The notes under the pieces are model-generated. The model made no database searches. It saw only the letters and a list, made by a program, of their open reading frames with translations, and was not told the origin of the DNA. Made by a program: the position numbers and the translations under genes. A stretch of 64,000 nt of DNA, from the NCBI GenBank assembly GCA_965153355.1, contig OZ231127.1:66092001-66156000 (forward strand), written 5' to 3'. Shown one piece after another: positions 57,380 through 64,000 of the stretch (within the stretch, counting starts at the first letter, position 1; every line of letters begins with the position of its first letter). This stretch comes from Flaccisagitta enflata. Lineage: Eukaryota; Chaetognatha; Sagittoidea; Aphragmophora.

Positions 57380-57430
57380 AGGAGAGAGAGAGAGAGAGAG
57401 ACAGAGAGACAGACAGAGAGACAGACAGAC

Positions 57431-57467
<37 letters not shown>

Positions 57468-57480
57468 GTCAGAGAGTCAC

Positions 57481-57528
<48 letters not shown>

Positions 57529-57530
57529 GA

Positions 57531-57607
<77 letters not shown>

Positions 57608-57627
57608 CTGTGTGTGTGTGTGTGTGT
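57380..57627. repeat. AG, ACAG and AG microsatellite block
   Basis: Two blocks of (ACAG)n separated by GAGAGTCACGAGAGAG, then (AG)n and a short (TG)n. Confidence 0.93.
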
Positions 57628-57838
57628 ATGTGCGTAAACCCCTTGAGATGATCGGGCGTTTTGCTCGAACTACTTGAAGCCCACCTTGACATCATGCGAC
57701 AATTTGAACTCGGCAAAAATGACAAGATTTAGTTTTTAAGATCCATACCAGTTTTTGGTGTCTGGAAAGACAAGACATCAACATCAAGAAACTGAAATGA
57801 GTGACAGATAAAGTGTTTAAAGATCAGAGGGAGAGTCA

Positions 57839-58990
<1,152 letters not shown>

Positions 58991-59150
58991 AGTCTGTACA
59001 TCTATCTTTGTATCGATTTCAATAGATACATGCATTGATATTTTCATCGAAAAATCCCGATCTCCTTAAATCACACCGTTCTTTTCTTCCGATTTGCAAA
59101 GAGAAGACCGTGAATGAGGAGGAAGCGTGCCCAGAAGTGTGAACATGAAA

Positions 59151-59154
<4 letters not shown>

Positions 59155-59190
<36 letters not shown>
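59155..59190. repeat. Short (CT)n
   Basis: CT array upstream of a promoter-like stretch. Confidence 0.9.
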
Positions 59191-59196
<6 letters not shown>

Positions 59197-59214
59197 GTTC
59201 CCTGGGCACGTCAG

Positions 59215-59400
59215 AATGTTGTGACGTCAATGGACGGAGGCGCGTTGTGATTGGCCGGTATCGCTCTCGCTTCTCTCGCTTCTCTAAAAATCGTTCCCAA
59301 ATAAGGCTTGATGACGTCAGTCATGACGTTTCATTCATAAAATGTTCTCGGCTCACGCGGCAGAGTGAAGGCAGCAGCGTCAGCAAGTCACAGCCGATCC
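59215..59400 (+). promoter_or_regulatory. Candidate promoter with two CRE palindromes and an inverted CCAAT box
   Basis: TGACGTCA at 59222-59229 and again at 59312-59319, a half-site TGACGTTT at 59324, GATTGG (inverted CCAAT) at 59249-59254, and a TATA-like CATAAAAT near 59337. A short CpG-rich stretch follows that could be a 5' UTR. The set and spacing resemble a cAMP/stress-responsive promoter, but no downstream gene is identified. Confidence 0.4.
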
Positions 59401-59840
59401 GCTCTAGAATTTACCAGAGAGAAATACATTTTTTTTTCGATTCTTCTGGAATCTATAGAAGCACAGAGAAAGTGAAGATACGAGATTTTCACGGCCTCGA
59501 AAATTATACGATCTTGTATGGACAATTTGTATTCAAATTTTTGGTTTGCAAACGTGATATAATCGCGCTTTAGTACATTAATCATTTGTTTATTTTTGTA
59601 TCGTTGGGTTTTTTCAACGCCGACGCCTGGTAACGCGATCAAGAGAGTGATTGTTGGAGGCGCTCTCAATTTCCAGCGATTACCTTTGAACGTTTTCTTG
59701 ACGACAAAATTTGAAGATCAAAAATTATTCATATTTCATTTTCGTCGATTTTTTATCTTCTCCACTTGTTCGCCATCAAAGCTTCAATCAACTTACCACA
59801 GGCTCTATATAAATCTTCGCTTTCGTTTTTGATATCTATA
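59401..59840. other. Stretch downstream of the candidate promoter, no gene identified
   Basis: Frames at 59127-59573 and 59596-59832 show no motif I recognise. It could be a 5' UTR or intron. Confidence 0.35.
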
Positions 59841-60662
59841 CTCCTAAAAAGCTCTTTCCAAAATCGGTGATCACCAATTATCATACTTTTGATACTTCAA
59901 AATTTTTTGAAAACAAACCTGAAAGAAAAACGACCACTTTATATACATCTGCGTACTTAACCTGCTCTCCACAGCTCCTCAAAGCCATCTTTAAAGGCAC
60001 ATTTTGATTTTCTCGAAATACTTTATCTGGCTTTTAACCCTATTAAATACCCCCCAAATCGTTCATTACCACCAACATCGTTCATCTCCAGCATCGCCCT
60101 CATCTTCAGCAATCAGCATCATCGCTCATTATCTAGTTTTTTAAAACAATCGAAAATTTCCAGCACCCATTAAATTGCCTCGCCGGTTCAGTCTTGTTCT
60201 AACTAAGCCTAAGTCTAAGGCGCCCACTCATTCATTTCAAGCCTCATTCCGCCTTTGTTTTTAATATGTTTACTCCTAAAAAAACTCTTTACAAAATCGG
60301 TCATCACAAATTACTATAATTCTGATACATAAAAATCATTTGAAAAACCTGAAAAAAACGACCCCTGTATGAACATCTGCGTACTTAACCCGTTCTCCAC
60401 AGCTCCTCAAAGAAATCGTTAAAGGCACATTTAATTTTCTCGAAATACTTTATTTGGCTTTTAACCCCATTAACTACCCCAAAATTGTTCATTACCATCA
60501 ACATCGTTCATCTCCAGTATCGCCCTCATCTTCAGCAATCAGTATCATCGCTCATAATCTAGTTTTTTAAAACAATCGAAAATTTCCAGCACCCATTAAA
60601 TTGCCTCGCCGGTTCAGTCTTGTTCTAAGCCTAAGTCTTAGGCGCCCACTCATTTGTTTCAA
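59841..60662 (+). repeat. 432-bp tandem duplication
   Basis: 59841-60272 and 60273-60662 start CTCCTAAAAA and stay collinear (for example CTGCGTACTTAACC, CATCGTTCATCTCCAG, GCCTCGCCGGTTCAGTCTTG). Differences are scattered, so it is older than the 45.9-48.1 kb duplication. Confidence 0.92.
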
Positions 60663-60832
60663 GTCTCATCCCGACTGGCTCAATTCGGCCTCGTGCATTC
60701 AATACTCATTCAAAGGACAAGAACCACTTTATCAGCGCCATAACAGTCTCATTCCGACTGGCTTTAATTGGCCTCGTGCATTCAATACTCATTCAGAGGA
60801 CAAGAACCACTTTATCAGCGCCATAACCGTCT
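60663..60832 (+). repeat. 83-bp tandem duplication
   Basis: Two units beginning GTCTCAT(C/T)CCGACTGGCT, with a third partial start at about 60829. The frame through it is only an echo of the repeat. Confidence 0.92.
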
Positions 60833-61463
<631 letters not shown>

Positions 61464-61554
61464 ATTGAACGGAAGTGCGCGCGCATACACACGTCCACGT
61501 GCACGCGCAGGTGTTTGCGCACGCGTGCGCCAAATTATTTAAAGCGAGCACATT

Positions 61555-61990
61555 GAGAGATTTGACGCTGTAGTATTAGAGAGTTGAACGCGCACACGCG
61601 TATTGGATGTTGTGAAGCAAAGGCCGGCCAAGGTGTCAAGCTCGCTCTCGTTCGCGTGCGTTTGCGTGCGTGCGTGTGTGCTTTCAAGAAAAAAAATCAA
61701 ATCGACTGACGTGGCATCACGGCGAGCGTCGCCGCCTGAGAAGTGGCGCTTAGCAGCACCGCCGCTGTCATCACCTGGGAAATGGACGACTTCCGGTGAG
61801 AGGACGTGACGTAGACTCAACGGCGTCACTCGTTCTCTTGTAACGGCGTCATCCTCTCAAGCTCGGCGTCACTCAGTTTCTCTCTCTCTCGTCTTTATCA
61901 ATCGCTTTTACGTATAAGCTTTCGCGCGCGTCTGAGAGAGGAAAAAAAAACGTCATTCAAAACAAATTTTACTCAATGCGACGTCGCGTC
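61555..61990 (+). promoter_or_regulatory. CpG-rich stretch with repeated GGCGTCA motifs, candidate promoter
   Basis: CG dinucleotides are much denser than elsewhere in the window. It holds TGACGTGGC (61707-61715, like an UPRE/CRE variant), ACTTCCGG near 61789 (ETS-like), GTGACGTAG near 61806, and three GGCGTCA copies at about 61822, 61845 and 61865. No downstream gene is identified; the 72-codon frame at 61976 is unrecognised. Confidence 0.4.
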
Positions 61991-62496
61991 TGGAGAGACA
62001 CGAAACAAGACCTTTTAAGCTTGCGCGAGATTTATTTGCATGAATATAAGTATGATTTTATAAGACTTTATACATATCAATCCACAAGAAAAAACCACAA
62101 CTCTACACAAAGAAAAAAAAACAAGACAAAACAAAACAAAACAAAAGGAAAAAAGAGAAAAGTGAAAGTTACCTCGAGTGTCTTTTATACATAAACATAT
62201 ATATTTGCTCATCAATCATACAAATTCTTCAGTTTCTTCTTGTCATCTAGATTCAAAGCGAAGACATTAAAACTAATCAAAAGAGGAAATAAATAATAAC
62301 AAAGAATCATGACTGGTTGTTGACGGCAAATAGAATAAAAGAGAGATCATGAAAAGAAAAGAAATAGGAATAAGAAATTGAAAAAAGCTTTCTGTTCTTT
62401 CGCATTCAATCGACTGCTTCGCCGAAATATTTAAGAAAACATCATTTTAAGATAACATCTTTTCAAAAACAATTTTTTTAGTCTGTCATATTTCTG

Positions 62497-62500
<4 letters not shown>
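61991..62500. other. Unassigned spacer
   Basis: A-rich, with short (AAAAC)n. Confidence 0.45.

Positions 62501-62550
<50 letters not shown>
62501..62550. repeat. (CT)n microsatellite
   Basis: CT array of about 50 bp. Confidence 0.95.
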
Positions 62551-62554
<4 letters not shown>

Positions 62555-63189
62555 CGCGCTTTCATACACATCCAGTCAAAAACCGTTATATCAAATTCGC
62601 ATGAAATTTCTGTAGAAAAAAAAAGAAAAAAGAAAGCTAAATTTTTCGCACTCATGATTTTTTTTTGTTCTCTTCTCAACTTTATAGTCGGAATAAATTT
62701 TAGTCGTGCATGATCACAAATTCTAATAATATAAATTATGAACTAATAAACAACTTTCATGAATTTTAATGAAATGAAAAACTGCGACCCTTCAAACGAA
62801 CAACAAGTTGAAACATCTCTCATCACTCACATTGCGTTTCGAGAATCATCATTTTTCCTGAATGACTTATTATCTCTGGAACGAGTTTGTAAGTCGAATT
62901 TTCTCGACGATGAAGCTTCAATTTTTTTTCCTCCATTTTTTCCCAAAAAAGAACGAAATGTAACCACAATCACCTAAAAGTAGAAAAGAGGTAAAAAGAA
63001 GAAAAAAGAACAAGTGTCTTACGAACAACAATTGAATCATTTGAAGAAAACAAAACTGTTATTATTTCTGGGCACTCGCGTGGTTGTATAGCTTCCTTAA
63101 TCACCGACATATATATGTATAACTCTGGCTAACCATCTTTAAGTGGTATTACGCGGATCATCGCGAATAAATCAACCAACTGCGTCCAG
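62551..63189. other. Unassigned spacer
   Basis: The 72-codon frame at 62759-62977 has ordinary composition but no motif recognised. Confidence 0.4.
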
Positions 63190-63300
63190 ATGCTGGGCCG
63201 TCGCCTGATTTGGGAACCATGACGGTGATGAATGGAATTGTGGTCAACAAATTCGTCGACTTTCTACAAAATAACGACCAAATATTTGACAACTCAAACG
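63190..63300 (+). CDS. Possible 37-codon exon of an unknown gene
   Basis: An AG acceptor (GCGTCCAG ends 63189) and a consensus donor GTGAGC (63301) bound a 111-bp segment open in phase 1-1. The reading includes A-G-P-S-P-D-L-G-T-M-T-V-M-N-G and N-K-F-V-D-F-L-Q-N-N-D-Q-I-F-D, of ordinary composition. I recognise no family. It could equally be an initiator exon from the ATG inside. Confidence 0.3.
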
Positions 63301-63446
63301 GTGAGCGAAACTTCTTTTCACGTATTGACAGAGTGTATCACGAAGTATAATTTACGTGAATGTGTGATGTTCCTTGTGCATTCTCAGGCTTCGCAGGTGA
63401 AAACTAGTTGATTCATGAATAACATAACATTGTAAACAGAAAATAT

Positions 63447-63587
63447 ACAAGGCCGGATACACGGCAATCCAGTCGTAGACGGTTGGGCAGGAGCAGTAAT
63501 GCGAAACCAATCGCTATTCAAAAATCTGACGGACGGACCGACAGACCGACACGGCAAGGTGTAGAGTCGCGTGTCTGCGACTAATAA
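63447..63587 (+). mobile_element. ACGG-hairpin element, subfamily A2, complete
   Basis: It starts ACAAGGCCGGATACACGGCA, GTCGTAGAC at 63472-63480, GGTTGGGCAGGAGCAGTAAT, GACGGACGGACCGAC, ACACGGCAAGGTGTAGAG. The hairpin GTCGCGTGTCTGCGAC is at 63566-63581, then TAATAA. Confidence 0.9.
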
Positions 63588-64000
63588 CATATGATATATA
63601 ATATAATATATATATTTAATAGCAAATGAACGCACTGACATAATAAACGATAGTTGGGAGGATCAAGGTTAATTTAGCCAGTCGCTGATCTCGTTCAATA
63701 AGTCTCACATGCCCCTGAGGCGAACTGACAAAGGATAAGAAGCGTCAATTTATAACAGTCTGCGTCTAGAGACCCGTCCAACAGTCCGACTGACCGACAA
63801 ATGAGCGAAAACCATTTGAACAAATGAATCATTCCACCCCATGCCCCACGGTTTCTTTTTGGAAAATACTATCATAGACGTTTGCGTTGAGTTTTCATTA
63901 TGAAATATCAACGCCTCAGAGAATTTGAAAATCAGTCTGAAGTCTCAACACATGCAATTGATTTAGCAAGAAAGAGATCCATAAATTGCCGATGTATTTT
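63588..64000. other. Unassigned spacer to the window end
   Basis: AT-rich, no gene or repeat recognised. Confidence 0.5.

Overview
This is a repeat-saturated stretch of an animal (metazoan) nuclear genome, most likely an invertebrate. There are no bacterial-style operons. The only convincing host genes have introns and encode ionotropic-glutamate-receptor-like channels. Most of the remaining sequence is microsatellite, foldback or transposon. The receptors lack an amino-terminal domain and resemble the divergent 'IR' branch, which points to a protostome. I cannot name the species.

Genes. Two tandem paralogous receptor genes lie on the + strand: 14999-17997 (exons 14999-15249 and 17046-17997) and 20372-22764 (exons 20372-20613 and 21810-22764). 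I placed the exon joints by aligning the two copies. Both use the same phase-2 intron, and both joined frames are open (about 400 and 398 codons). Decayed pieces of the same first exon lie at 1698-1732, 2539-2634 and 7979-8075, so the locus once held more copies. The only other clear protein match is a truncated, frameshifted LINE reverse transcriptase at 6412-7686 (- strand). A few short open frames (27624-27971, 55600-55917, and a possible exon at 63190-63300) are unassigned.

Mobile DNA. The dominant family is a set of short non-autonomous elements found more than 30 times, here called ACGG-hairpin elements. They begin near AACAAGGCC or AAGTGACGCGGGGTCAC, carry an (ACGG/ACCG)n microsatellite near the 3' end, and finish with a TATAGAG-like box, a 16-nt hairpin and TAAAAA. 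A motif of about 9 nt near the 5' end is the reverse complement of the right arm of the 3' hairpin. This pairing is kept in at least seven different sequence versions. The layout recalls Helentron/HINE, DINE-1/mini-me and bivalve 'pearl' elements. Copies are often head-to-tail, and one clean insertion shows no evident target duplication. Other elements are hAT-like (8-bp duplications GCGATATG and CCGTCAAG), Harbinger-like (TTA), pogo/Tc1-like MITEs (TA), and large foldbacks.

Layout. 1-8.8 kb: GGAA satellite, receptor relics, MITEs, LINE, AC arrays. 8.86-13.08 kb: a five-level nest of transposons inside one hAT-like element. 13-23.6 kb: the receptor pair and its intronic elements. 24-45 kb: microsatellites, ACGG-hairpin elements, foldbacks. 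45.9-48.1 kb: a recent near-identical tandem duplication. 47.9-52.2 kb: nested foldbacks. 53-64 kb: a more CpG-rich part with clustered CRE (TGACGTCA) sites and two promoter-like stretches, long AG/CT arrays and a 432-bp tandem duplication.

All homology calls come from reading the sequence. No database search, folding or expression data were available.
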